Origin: Albula goreensis
Taxonomy: Eukaryota > Chordata > Actinopteri > Albuliformes > Albulidae
Assembly: GCA_022829145.1 (NCBI GenBank)
Contig: CM040743.1
Span: forward strand, 33,188,841-33,252,840
Reading direction: 5' to 3'
Length of the DNA stretch: 64,000 nt
Part shown: positions 23,660-34,506 of the stretch, one piece after another
Position numbering within the stretch: the stretch's first letter is position 1
How the letters are laid out: every line of letters starts with the position of its first letter
The notes under the pieces: model-generated
Seen by the model: the letters and a program-made list of their open reading frames with translations, nothing else
Database searches by the model: none
What the model was told of the DNA's origin: nothing
Translations under genes and position numbers: made by a program

Positions 23660-24407
23660 AACACAAAGATCTCACATTGCTGTAGTTGTACACAGGAAAT
23701 TTGTGCAGGTTAGTCAGAAGCTATAATTAGACAAAGAAGTTAGCTGTTTGCATTCTGCCACTGAGAGCAATGTTTCTTATTACTTGTACAGATATGTTGG
23801 GGGGTTTGTTACCCATGCAGAAGTGAAAGATTTGATTGTTTAATGTGCTTGGGTAAGTAGTCTGGAAATGAGACAGTGTGTGCCGAAAGGGACATAGACG
23901 TTTCTGAGCTGTGATACTGGCAGAAATTCTGGCCAGCCAAGCTCTGAGATGGCAAAATTCATTGTGTGTAGGTGGTTAATTTAAAATATTCATAGCGTTT
24001 TTGATAGTTTGTTCTATTAGGAACATACAATTACTTACTAAATCATTATATGAAATGATTTAAAAATGTGCAGATGTACCAATAAAAATTGCTTAATCCT
24101 TACTGCACATGGTCGATTGAAAACTCACAGATTTTCCTGAACATAAGGTCATTTATATAACTCTGAGCACAGTCTCTGCTTCTTGTCCACCTTGGGTGTA
24201 GCCCAAATACAACAGTGTTGCATGTGTGTAATGTATGAAAATTTTACATTTAATAACACTATGGAGACATAGAGGGCATAGTTAAAAAAGAACAAGTGAG
24301 TCAGTCAGTTCTTTTGGAGGGGAGGAAATAATATAGGTGGCAGCTGATTTGTGTTGACTAATCACAGAGCAGAAGGATATAATTTGTTTTTCACCTTATT
24401 AACCTCT
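23660..24407. other. V19-V18 intergenic stretch
   Basis: No gene or V relic was seen. It marks the boundary between the subgroup with only a CDR3 Cys (left) and the subgroup with Cys in both CDR1 and CDR3 (right). Confidence 0.5.
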
Positions 24408-24414
24408 CACCGTG

Positions 24415-24714
24415 GTAAACCCAGCAGGCACAGTAGTAGGTGGCAGAGTAACTGGGCTGTAAATTACTGATGGTGAGTTTATAAGTGTCAGAGTCTTTAA
24501 TTGCATTGAAATTTCCATCCTTCATGTCCTTTACAGGAGTACCACCAGTTAGAGCCATGTACAGAATTCTCTTGAAAGCCACTCCTTCTTTTTTCTGGTA
24601 CCAATGGATATAGCCGCTAGTCTTTTGCATCTTGACAGGTGACGTGTGCACTTTTCTTTATACTTCTAGTCAGAGATGATTTCTCTTGGAGTAGGCTGTC
24701 AGCAGCCATCACCA
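24415..24714 (-). pseudogene. TRGV: TRG variable pseudogene V18 (CDR1 frameshift, no leader found)
   Basis: The V exon begins MAADSLLQEKSSLTRSIKK after an acceptor. Two bases are missing in CDR1 near 24630, giving a TAG. The other frame resumes at SGYIHWYQKKEGVAFKRILY and runs to YYCACWVY. The heptamer is CACGGTG (24408-24414) and no acceptable nonamer lies 23 bp beyond. I found no leader exon upstream. Confidence 0.82.
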
Positions 24715-25132
24715 CTGAAATAAAACAAAGATTAAATTAAATTAAATTTTAACTTTACATTTGAGTGTTTTTGGAGTGTCCGGGCACCTATGGTTTTTTC
24801 TTTGGGAAATGAAATTCAACGTATAATTAAAGCAGGCCTGGGTCAAAATTAATATCTGAAATACTTGAACCCTTTAGATCCTGCAAATATAGATTTACAG
24901 CACCCTTCATATTTTGACATCATCTACAAAGCCTTAGTACTTCACTCTTGTTTACTCATGCAGTGCTATTGTGATATCTTGCCACCTGCTGGCTGTGGTC
25001 TTGTGCAACTAACTTTTTACTGTCAGTCACAGCAATTTCCTACAAAACAGATGTACTGATCTCAATTTGGATGCAAGCCTAATATTTTGTCTGGGTTTTT
25101 TGCCAGCGTTCTGTGGCATTTCTGTCACTGTG

Positions 25133-25578
25133 GCCCACATAGCAGGCACAGTAATAGGTGGCAGAGTGACTGGGCTGTAAATTATCGATGATGAGTTTAT
25201 AAGTGTCAGAGTCTTTTATTGAATTGAAATTTTCATCTTCATGTCCTTTACAGGAGTACCACCAGTTAGAGCCATGTACAGGATTCTCTTGAAAGTCTCT
25301 CCTTCTTTTTTCTGGTACCAGTGGATATAGCTTCTACAGCTTCCTGTGCCCTTACAGGTGATCTGTGCACTTTTCCTTATACTTTTAGTCAGAGATAACT
25401 TCTCTTGGAGTAGGCTGTCAGCAGCCATCACCACTGAAATATAAGAAAGACATTTTGTTTATGCAGAAATTGATCTTTTTGATCTTTTCCATAAAGTAAT
25501 TGATTGGTTGGATCAAGTTATTAATTTTCACTTACCAGGGAGGAGCATAAATATAACATTTGCAGTAGCAAAAGCCAT
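25133..25578 (-). pseudogene. TRGV: TRG variable pseudogene V17 (frameshift in FR3)
   Basis: The leader (25536-25578) encodes MAFATANVIFMLLP. The V exon (25133-25433) has ITCKGTGSCRSYIHWYQKKE and then loses one base near 25240, so the frame ends after KDMKMKISIQ. The 3' part still encodes the second Cys in another frame. The RSS (CACAGTG 25126-25132, CAAAAAACC 25094-25102) and the promoter pair (25654-25661, 25677-25686) are intact. Close relatives are V4 and V3. Confidence 0.85.
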
Positions 25579-25870
25579 GTCTGTGCAGGTTCTTTCTCAT
25601 GTGACCAGATTGGGGTATCTGTGTGCTTTAAGGATGATATGATTTCTGCAAACAGGAAGTGATGGTGATAAACTGGCCAATCACAGAACCTTCTGGGCTG
25701 TGTGTTAAAGACACACATCTCATTACTGACTGAAGTAGAGTATTGACTGTTAAAAAAGATTCTTTTACATCTACATGGTGCTGAATCGATTGTGAAAACA
25801 GATTTCCTACAGTGTAGAATGAGGAGCACTAACTATAAATTCTGCATTTGTTGTATAAGCTTATGGGGCT

Positions 25871-26180
25871 TTTAGTTACAGTATTCATTCTACAATAGAG
25901 GGAAAATACAGTGAGGCAACAGAAATGAAACCATTTCCAAAGAAAAAATTATGGAAATGAAAACACATGTTAAAGCTATGTCACATCTCACTGGGATGCT
26001 GTGGACCCTCTCAGGTGTAAAGGGGGTTGGCTGAAAGGCCAGAGGTCCCCTTACTGTGTGGCTTAGTCTGGCCCAGGAGAAACAGGGAAGCAGGGATTCC
26101 TTTTGACCATCAACAAGGTAGTCTTTGGCTCTGAACAGAAAGTGGGTTACGTGTTTGTGGTTAGCAAACACTTATTAGCA
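25871..26180. repeat. Duplicated flank block, copy 1
   Basis: About 300 bp that recur almost unchanged at about 38231-38541. Both copies lie upstream of related V genes (V17 and V4) and include the phrase GGGATGCTGTGGACCCTCTC. The pair marks an ancient segmental duplication of a V gene with its flank. Confidence 0.8.
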
Positions 26181-26476
26181 TGGTTGAATAAAACTTACTA
26201 ACTTTTCAGTTATTTTTTATTTTATGTAGTACTGCACTACCTTCCATATTTGACATAATCTACTAAACTGAGATGCTTGGCTCTTGTTTACTGAGTGATG
26301 CTACTATGATAATCTGCCACTTGTTGATTGTCAACTATAACTAACTTTATACCATAAGGCAATACAATTTCTTGCAAAGCAGATGTAGTGATATGAATCT
26401 TGATAAAAACCATAGCACTGGAAACATTCTTATGTCGGTTTTTTTGTCAGCAGTGTGTGGCATCTCTGTCACTGTG

Positions 26477-26911
26477 GGAGACCCAGCAGGCACAGTAGTA
26501 GGTGGCAGAGTCACTGGTTTTTAAGTTGGGTATTCTCAGAATGAAAGTGTCTGGCGGCTGTTTCTCACATTTAAAATTTTCATAGCCAGTATCCCTTACA
26601 GCATCACCACCACCCTTAGAAATGTACAGAATTCTCTGGAAAGCTTCTCCGTCTTTTTTCTGGTACCAGTGGATATAGCCACTACAGTCTCCAGTGCCTC
26701 GGCAGCTGATGAGTGCAGTTTTCGTTTTACTTCTAGTCACAGACAATTTTTCTTGGAGTAGCCTGTCAGCAGCCAAAACCACTGAAAAAGGAAAGAAAAA
26801 ATTTTGTTGGAGAATAATTTGATATTTATATCCCTTCAGTTAAATATGAGATATCAGCCTTCACTTACCATGGAGGAGAACAAATACAACATTCACTGAC
26901 AGAAAAGCCAT
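26477..26911 (-). CDS. TRGV: TRG variable gene V16, intact
   Basis: The leader (26869-26911) encodes MAFLSVNVVFVLLH. The V exon (26477-26781) has LISCRGTGDCSGYIHWYQKK, FQRILYISKGGGDAVRD and YYCACWVS. CDR1 and CDR3 each carry an extra Cys. The RSS is CACAGTG (26470-26476), 23 bp, CAAAAAAAC (26438-26446). It is the working relative of the pseudogenes V8, V10 and V12. Its promoter has CCAATCAG and a weak ETS site (AGGAAACT). Confidence 0.9.
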
Positions 26912-27221
26912 GTTTGTGCAGCTTCTGCTGTGACCAGAGTATGCATGTGTGTTGTAAGCATAATTTGATTCATCCAAACAGGAAACTACTGTGGAAAACT
27001 ACCCAATCAGTGAGCTGATGGGCTGTGCCTTTTTTTTTTAGTAGCTCACAACTGGCTGAAGTTGAGCTTTGTGAAATTAAATGTATTCTGCTTGGACATC
27101 TATGTGACTTTTATTTTGTTCTTTTATTCCTTTTACAGCGAGGGAAGGAAACATCGGGGCAACAGAAACATAAGGCAAAAGAGAGGAAAATTATGACGCA
27201 ACCATTTTGCAAGGCTGAAAG

Positions 27222-27326
27222 AAACGCTCGGTTGTAGTAGTTGGGAGGTACTGGGTCACTTCACTGTGGTTTGGAAAGGCCTCTTCACCTCCATAAGCGA
27301 TGAACAGCTACTGCACTGAATGATGA
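27222..27326. repeat. Duplicated flank block, copy 1 of a second pair
   Basis: The stretch with GGTTTGGAAAGGCCTCTTCA and CCATAAGCGATGAACAGC recurs at about 33370-33475. It lies upstream of V16 and again upstream of V8, in keeping with those two V units being duplicates. Confidence 0.75.
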
Positions 27327-27892
27327 GGCACTGTCTGGAAGACCTTGGGCTAACTCCACCGAAATTAGTCTGCAGGAGCAAAAAATGAGAATGTGTTATG
27401 AAGTTGTGGGTTGAACTCAGTTCAATACCACAACATAAGGATCAGTTGTATCCCTTTCTATTATGTGTTTAAATAACTTATATTGTTATGTTTAATATTT
27501 TAATTGAGAAAAACATTGTTCTTGTCTTCACATTTCAAGGGCAAAAGAATAGTTCTGCTTCTGGATAGAAAACAGATCACACGTTTGTTGTTAGCAAAGG
27601 CATTAGCTTATCAATAGAAAAACGTCTTAAAATGTATGCTCTACAGCAATATCCTTTATATTTGGAATCATCTACAAATGTAAGATACTGTGCTCTTATT
27701 TATTAATGAAGTGATGTTATTTAGATTTTTTGCCACCTGCTGGCTGTGGTCTGTAATTAACTTTATTCTGTCTTTATTCTGTGAGTTTCAAGGAGACAGG
27801 TGCAGTTTTTCCAATGTTGATAAAAACAAGAAACCAGTTAAATTTGTTGCCTCGGTTTTGTACTGACAGTCTGTAGCATCTCTGTCACTGTG

Positions 27893-28331
27893 GGAGACCC
27901 AGCAGGCACAGTAGTAGGTGGCAGAGTCACTGACTTGTAGAACAGATATCCTGAGTTTGAAAGTGTCAGGATTCTCTTTCTCTGCTAGGAATCTGTCAAA
28001 GCCAGGATCCTTCACTAGGATTACCACCACCCAGAGCTATGTACAGAATTCTTTTAAAAGCTTCTCCTTCTTTTTTCTGGTACCAGTGGATATAGCCATT
28101 ACAGCCTGTCGAACCTTTACAGGTGAAGAGCACAGGTTTATCTTTGCTTCTTGTCACTGATGTTTTGTCTTGGATTAGCCTGTCAGCAGCCATCACCACT
28201 GGAATAGAATAAAATGAAAGCTAATGTTTAAGAAACATTCAGTAGTTTAATTTTGTCCATGACACACATGATATCAAACTTTACTTACCTGGGAGGAGTA
28301 CAAATATAACACTCGCAGAAGGAAAATCCAT
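27893..28331 (-). pseudogene. TRGV: TRG variable pseudogene V15 (one-base insertion in FR3)
   Basis: The leader is at 28289-28331 (MDFPSASVIFVLLP). The V exon (27893-28198) has FTCKGSTGCNGYIHWYQKK and then an extra base near 28015, so the frame ends at GGGNPSEGSWL. The remainder is open in another frame through RISVLQVSDSATYYCACWVS. The RSS (CACAGTG 27886-27892, TACAAAACC 27854-27862) and promoter (28402-28434) are intact. This is a single-lesion pseudogene. Confidence 0.85.
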
Positions 28332-28618
28332 GTTTGTGACACTTCTTTCTTTTCCTGTGAACAGGCTATCTGTACGCTGTAATGATATGATTTATGCAAA
28401 CAGGAAGTGACTGTGATATAATAGCCAATCACAGAATTGCTGGGCAGTGCATTTTGGGTTTTGAAGAAAGAAGTGAAGAAATTAGAAGAAATTAGTTCAT
28501 CATTTTACCAAACAGTTACCTGAAGAGTGGTTTCTTGTTTTATAAAGGACTTAACAAAACCATTTTTCAGCAACTGCTCATATGTTACCACAAGCAATAT
28601 AATTTCCTGAGAAGCAGA

Positions 28619-28760
28619 TGTATCCTTTACAGCATCACCACCACCCTTAGGAATGTGAAAGCCTGTTTCTTGTTTTCATACAAGGACTGGCAGGTTGCAG
28701 TTTTCATTCTAATTTTAAAACCATTTTTGCTGAAATGGGAAAGAAAAATTGATTGGAAAA
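28619..28760 (-). pseudogene. TRGV: TRG variable gene fragment V14
   Basis: A short relic with pieces of a V16/V12-like exon: the GGGDAVKD-coding stretch, then FR1 sequence and the intron start, with the central part deleted. It has no RSS or leader. It lies between V15 and V13. Confidence 0.65.
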
Positions 28761-28929
28761 TAATTTGATATTCCTAGCCTCTGGATAAAGAAAAGATCAC
28801 ATTTTTGTTGTTGACATCTCTAATCATCAATGCTCCATAGCACCCATTATATTTGGCAAACAGTAGTATGCACAAAGGAAGTGATGTTAAGAGTCACTGT
28901 CTGTATTCTTGAGTTTCAAAAGGTAGGTA

Positions 28930-29334
28930 TCCTGAGTTTGAAAGTGTACACCCAGCAGGCAGGATTCAGAGTCTTTCTCTGCTCAGGAATCCGAATCTGT
29001 CAAAGCCAGTATCCTTTACAGGATTACCACCACCCAGAGCTATGTACAGAATTCTTTTAAAAGCTTCTCCTTCTTTTTTCTGGTACCAGTGGATATAGCC
29101 ATCACAGCCTGTCGAGCCTTTACAGGTGAAGAGCACAGGTTTATCTTTGCTTCTTGTCACTGATGTTTTGTCTTGGAATAGCCTGTCAGCAGCCATCACC
29201 ACTGGAATAGAATAAAATGAAAGCTTATGTTTAAGAAACATTCAGTAGTTTTATTTTGTCCATAACACACATGATATGAAAGTTTATTTACCTGGGAGGA
29301 GTACAAATACAACACTTGCAGAAGGAAAAGCCAT
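28930..29334 (-). pseudogene. TRGV: TRG variable pseudogene V13 (3' end scrambled)
   Basis: The leader (29292-29334) and the 5' two thirds of the V exon (start 29201; FTCKGSTGCDGYIHWYQKK, GGGNPVKDTGFDRF) match V7, V9 and V11. Beyond about 28985 the sequence is rearranged and frame-shifted. The YYCACW region is disrupted and no RSS in the expected place was found. The promoter pair (29405-29412, 29428-29437) is intact. Confidence 0.82.
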
Positions 29335-29648
29335 GTTGGTGACACTTCTTTCTTTTCCTGTGAACAGGCTATCTGTACGCTGTAATGATATGATTTATGC
29401 AAACAGGAAGTGACTGTGATAAAATAACCAATCACAGAATTGCTGGGCAGTGCATTTTGGGTTTTTGTGAAGAAAGAAGTGAAGAAATTAGTCATATTTT
29501 TCAGTTACCTGAAGACTATGGTTCATAACTGCTCATATGCTACCAAACAATATAATTTCCTGAGAAGCAGATGTAGTGGTTTCTTGTTTTCATAAAGGAT
29601 TTAACAAAACCATTTTTGCAAGCAGTACATGGCATCTATATCATCGTG

Positions 29649-29953
29649 TTACACCCAGTAGGCACAGTAGTATGTAGAAGAGTCACCGGATTGTAAATGA
29701 GGTATCCAGAGTTTGAAAGTGTCAGGATTCTCTTTCTCTGCTCAGAATCCACCATAGCCAGTATCCTTTACAGCATCACCACCACCCTTAGGAATGTACA
29801 GAATTCTCTTGAAAGCCTGTCCTTCTTTTTGTTGGTACCCGTGAATGTAGCCTGTACAGTTTTCAGTGTTCTGGCAGGTGACAAGTGCAGTTTTCATTCT
29901 AATTGTAATTACAGGTAATATTTCTTGGAGTAGCCTGTCGGCTGCCATTGCCA
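29649..29953 (-). pseudogene. TRGV: TRG variable pseudogene V12 (nonsense codon, lost Trp)
   Basis: The V exon has LVTCQNTENCTGYIHGYQQK, in which the conserved Trp is Gly. An in-frame TGA at 29742-29744 stands where relatives have an Arg codon. The heptamer is CACGATG (29642-29648). No leader exon was identified. It shares the TGA with V8 and V10, so the lesion predates their duplication. Confidence 0.85.
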
Positions 29954-30356
29954 CTGAAATGGGAAAGAAAAAATTGATTGAAAAATAATTTGATATTCCT
30001 ATCCTCCTGCTTCTGCCTCTGGATAAACAAAATATCACATTTTTGTTTTTAACAAGGACATTGGCAAATTAGTACAAAAGCAAAATGAAAGTATCAATGC
30101 TCCATAGCACCAAACTTTATATTTGGAATTACCAAACTACTTCAAGGTTCTGTGCTGTTCTGCACAAAGGAAGTGATGTTATTAAGATTTTTTTGCCACC
30201 TGCTGACTGTGGTCTGTAATGAACTTTATTCTGTCTTTATTCTGTGAGTTTCAAAGGCACAGGTGCAGTTTTTCTAATGTTGATAAAAAACAAAAAACCA
30301 GTTAAATTTGTTGCCTCGGTTTTGTACTGACAGTCTGTAGCATCTCTGTCACTGTG

Positions 30357-30794
30357 GTACACCCAGCAGGCACAGTAGTAGGTGGCAGAGTCACTGGTTT
30401 GTAGATTAGGTATCCTGAGTTTGAAAGTGTCAGGATTCTCTTTCACTGCTAGGAATCTGTCAAAGCCAGGATCCTTCGTAGGATTACCACCACCCAGAGC
30501 TATGTACAGAATTCTTTTAAAAGCTTCTCCTTCTTTTTTCTGGTACCAGTGGATATAGCTTTCACAGCCTGTCGAGCCTTTACAGGTGAAGAGCACAGAT
30601 TTATCTTTGCTTCTTGTCACTGATATTTTGTCTTGGATTAGCCTGTCAGCAGCCATCACCACTGGAATAGAATAAAATGAAAGCTTATGTTTAAGAAACA
30701 TTCAATAGTTTTATTTTGTCCATGACACACATGATATCAAAGTTTACTTACCTGGGAGGAGTACAAATACAACACTTGCAGAAGGAAAAGCCAT
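30357..30794 (-). CDS. TRGV: TRG variable gene V11, intact
   Basis: The leader (30752-30794) encodes MAFPSASVVFVLLP. The V exon (30357-30661) has FTCKGSTGCESYIHWYQKK, FKRILYIALGGGNPTKD and YYCACWVY. Extra Cys residues lie in CDR1 and CDR3. The RSS is CACAGTG (30350-30356), 23 bp, TACAAAACC (30318-30326). The promoter pair is at 30865-30897. V11 and V9 are near-identical copies about 1.56 kb apart, each followed by a V12-type pseudogene. Confidence 0.92.
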
Positions 30795-31106
30795 GTTTGT
30801 GACACTTCTTTCTTTTCCTGTGAACAGGCTATCTGTACGCTGTAATGATATGATTTATGCAAACAGGAAGTGACTGTGATAAAATAGCCAATCACAGAAT
30901 TGCTGGGCAGTGCATTTTGGGTTCGTGAAGAAAGAAGTGAAGAAATTAGTCATATTTTTCAGTTACCTGAAGACTATGGTTCACAACTGCTCATATGCTA
31001 CCAAACAATATAATTTCCTGAGAAGCAGATGTAGTGGTTTCTTGTTTTCATAAAGGACTTAACAAAACCATTTTTGCAAGCAGTACATGACATCTATATC
31101 ATCGTG

Positions 31107-31514
31107 TTACACCCAGCAGGTACAGTAGTATGTGGAAGAGTCACCAGTTTGTAAATGAGGTATCCTGAGTTTGAAAGTGTCAGGATTCTCTTTCTCTGCT
31201 CAGAATCCGCCACAGCCAGTATTCTTTACAGCATCACCACCACCCTTAGGAATGTACAGAATTCTATTGAAAGCCTGTCTTTCTTTTTTCTGGTACCCGT
31301 GGATGTAGCCTGTACAGCCTGTCGAACCTTTACAGGTTAAGAGCACAGATTTATCTTTGCTTCTTGTCACTGATATTTTGTCTCGGATTAGCCTGTCACC
31401 AGAGTATATAGCCTCGACAGTCTTCAGTGCTACAGCAGGTGATGAGTGCAGTTTTCATTCTAATTGTAGTTACAGGTAATTTTTCTTGGAGTAGCATGTT
31501 GGCTGCCATTGCCA
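31107..31514 (-). pseudogene. TRGV: TRG variable pseudogene V10 (mosaic exon with two 5' halves)
   Basis: The exon is about 408 bp, against about 305 for relatives. From the 3' side it reads as a V12-like 3' half (with the shared TGA at 31200-31202), then an insert of about 85 bp matching FR1 of the V11 type (about 31316-31400), then a second V12-like 5' half (about 31401-31514). The heptamer is CACGATG (31100-31106). No leader was found. It looks like the product of unequal exchange or gene conversion between two V subgroups. Confidence 0.82.
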
Positions 31515-31916
31515 CTGCAAAAGGAAAGAAAAAAATTTGTTGGAAAATAATTTGATATTCCTATCCTTCTGCTTCTGCTTCTGGATAAACAAAAGATCAC
31601 TTTTTTGCTGTTAACAAGGACGTTGGCAAATTAGTACAAAAGCAAAATGAAAGCATCAATGCTCCATAGCACCAAACCTTATATTTGGAATTACCAAACT
31701 ATTTAAGGTTCTGTGCTCTTATGCACAAAGGAAGTGATGTTATTAAGATTTTTTTGCCACCTGCTGACTGTGGTCTGTAATTAACTTTATTCTGTCTTTA
31801 TTCTGTGAGTTTCAAGGAAACAGGTGCAGTTTTTCTGATGTTGATAAAAAACAAAAACCAGTTAAATTTGTTGCCTCGATTTTGTACTGACAGTCTGTAG
31901 CATCTCTGTCACTGTG

Positions 31917-32354
31917 GTCCACCCAGCAGGCGCAGTAGTAGGTGGCAGAGTCACTAACTTGTAGGTTTGGTATCCTGAGTTTGAAAGTGTCAGGATTCTC
32001 TTTCTCTGCTCGGAATCTGTCAAAGCCAGGATCCTTCGTAGGATTACCACCACCCAGAGCTATGTACAGAATTCTTTTAAAAGCTTCTCCTTCTTTTTTC
32101 TGGTACCAGTGGATATAGCTTTCACAGCCTGTCGAACCTTTACAGGTGAAGAGCACAGATTTATCTTTGCTTCTTGTCACTGATATTTTGTCTTGGATTA
32201 GCCTGTCAGCAGCCATCACCACTGGAATAGAATAAAATGAAAGCTTATGTTTAAGAAACATTCAGTAGTTTTATTTTGTCCATGACACACATGATATCAA
32301 ACTTTACTTACCTGGGAGGAGTACAAATATAACACTTGCAGAAGGAAAAGCCAT
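31917..32354 (-). CDS. TRGV: TRG variable gene V9, intact
   Basis: The leader (32312-32354) encodes MAFPSASVIFVLLP. The V exon (31917-32221) has FTCKGSTGCESYIHWYQKK, RIPNLQVSDSATYYCACWVD and extra Cys residues in CDR1 and CDR3. The RSS is CACAGTG (31910-31916), 23 bp, TACAAAATC (31878-31886). The promoter has CCAATCACAG at 32448-32457, but the ETS site reads AGGAAATG. Confidence 0.92.
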
Positions 32355-32662
32355 GTTTGTGACACTTCTTTCTTTTCCTGTGAACAAGCTATCTGTACAC
32401 TGTAATGATATGATTTATGCAAACAGGAAATGACTGTGATAAAATAGCCAATCACAGAATTGCAGGGCAGTGCATTTTGGGTTTGTGAAAAAAACAGTGA
32501 AGAAATTAGTCATATTTTTCAGTTACCTGAAGACTATGGTTCATAACTGCTCATATGCTACCAAAAATATAATTTCCTGAGAAGCAGATGTAGTGGTTTC
32601 TTGTTTTCATAAACTTAACAAAACCATTTTTGCAAGCAGTACAAGGCATCTCTGTCACCATG

Positions 32663-33118
32663 TTACACCCCCAGGCACAGTAGTATGTGGAAGAGTCACT
32701 GGTTTGTAAATGAGGTATCCAGAGTTTGAAAGTGTCAGGATTCTCTTTCTCTGCTCAGAATCCACCATTGTCAGTATCCTTTACAGCATCACCACCACCC
32801 TTAGGAATGTACAGAATTCTATTGAAAGCTTCTCCTTCTTTTTTTTGGTACCCCTGGATGTAGCCTCAACAGTTTTCTTTGTGTCACTGATATTTTGTCT
32901 TGGATTAGCCTGTGACAAGTGCAGTTTTCATTCTAATTGCAATTATAGGTAATATCTAATGGAGTAGCCTGTCAGCTGCCATTGCCACTGCAAAAGGAAA
33001 GAAAACAATTTTGTTGGAAAATAATTTGATATTCCTATCCTCTCAGTGAAATCTGTGATATTAACCTTCACCTACCATGGAGGAGCACAAATACAAAATT
33101 TACTAACAGAAACGCCAT
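32663..33118 (-). pseudogene. TRGV: TRG variable pseudogene V8 (nonsense codon and FR1 insert)
   Basis: The leader (33076-33118) encodes MAFLLVNFVFVLLH, like V16. The V exon (32663-32987) carries the TGA shared with V10 and V12 at 32755-32757. It lacks the conserved Trp (TACCCCTGG region) and contains a short V11-type FR1 insert near 32880-32915. The heptamer is CATGGTG (32656-32662). Confidence 0.83.
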
Positions 33119-33369
33119 GTTCGAGTAGCTTCTTTCTCCAATGTGTGCATGTGTGTGTACTGTGAGCATAATTTGATTCAGCCAAATAAGGAACTACTGT
33201 GAAAAACTACCCAATCAGAGAGCTGATGGGCTGTACCTTATTTTATAAGAGCTCACAATCTGCTGAAGCTGAGCTTTCATTGTAAAAGTAAATGTATTTT
33301 GCACAAGGAGCACTCTCTTCTTAATGTGGCTGTGTTGATTATCTAATGAACTGAAGTTGCAGGTTTGAA

Positions 33370-33475
33370 AGAAAAGCTCGGTTGTTGTGGTTGGGAGGTA
33401 CTGGTTCAGTTCACTGTGGTTTGGAAAGGCCTCTTCACCTCCATAAGCGATGAACAGCTACTGCACTGAATGATG
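33370..33475. repeat. Duplicated flank block, copy 2 of the second pair
   Basis: It matches 27222-27326 (see that entry) and lies upstream of V8. Confidence 0.75.
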
Positions 33476-33834
33476 AGAGAAAAGGATGCTTCTGCTTCTG
33501 GATAAACAAAAGATCACATTTTTGTTGTTAGCAAGGACGTTGGCATATTAATACAAAGCAAAATGAAAGTATCAATGCTCCACAGCGCCATCCTTTATAT
33601 TTGGAATTACCAAACTACTTTAAGGTTCTGTGCTCTTATGCAATAAGGAAGTGATGTTATTAAGATTTTTTTGCCACCTGCTGACTGTGGTCTGTAATTA
33701 ACTTTATTCTGTCTTTATTCTGTGAGTTTCAAAGGCACAGGTGCAGTTTTCCTAATGTTGATAAAAAACAAAAAACCAGTTAAATTTGTTGCCTCGGTTT
33801 TGCACTGACAGTCTGTAGCATCTCTGTCACTGTG

Positions 33835-34272
33835 GGAGACCCAGCAGGCACAGTAGTAGGTGGCAGAGTCACTGGTTTGTAGATTAGGTATCCTGAGTTT
33901 GAAAGTGTCAGGATTCTCTTTCTCTGCTAGGAATCTGTCAAAGCCAGGATCCTTCGTAGGATTACCACCACCCAGAGCTATGTACAGAATTCTTTTAAAA
34001 GCTTCTCCTTCTTTTTTCTGGTACCAGTGGATATAGCCATCACAGCCTGTCGAGCCTTTACAGGTGAAGAGCACAGATTTATCTTTGCTTCTTGTCACTG
34101 ATGTTTTGTCTTGGATTAGCCTGTCAGCAGCCATCACCACTGGAATAGAATAAAATGAAAGTTTATTTTTAAGAAACATTCAGGAGTTTTATTTTGTCCA
34201 TAACACACATGATATCAAACTTTACTTACCTGGGAGGAGTACAAATACAACACTTGCAGAAGGAAAAGCCAT
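33835..34272 (-). CDS. TRGV: TRG variable gene V7, intact
   Basis: The leader is at 34230-34272. The V exon (33835-34139) has FTCKGSTGCDGYIHWYQKK, FDRFLAEKENPDTFKLRI and YYCACWVS, with the CDR1/CDR3 Cys pair. The RSS is CACAGTG (33828-33834), 23 bp, TGCAAAACC (33796-33804). The promoter pair is at 34342-34374. It is close to V9, V11, V13 and V15. Confidence 0.92.
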
Positions 34273-34506
34273 GTTTGTGACACTTATTTCTTTCCTGTGA
34301 ACAGGCTATCTGTACGCTGTAATGATATGATTTATGCAAACAGGAAGTGACTGTGATAAAATAGCCAATCACAGAATTGCAGGGCAGTGCATTTTGGCTT
34401 CTGAACAATATAATTTCCTGAGAAGCAGATGTAGTGGTTTCTTGTTTTCATAAAAGACTTAACAAAACCGGTTTTGATAGCGGTATGTGGAATCTCTATC
34501 ACCGTG

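Noticed and set aside
25890..26171. Open frame of 93 codons duplicated at 38278-38538
   Set aside because: Both copies lie in a duplicated V flank. Conservation is explained by the segmental duplication, and there is no domain or splice signal.
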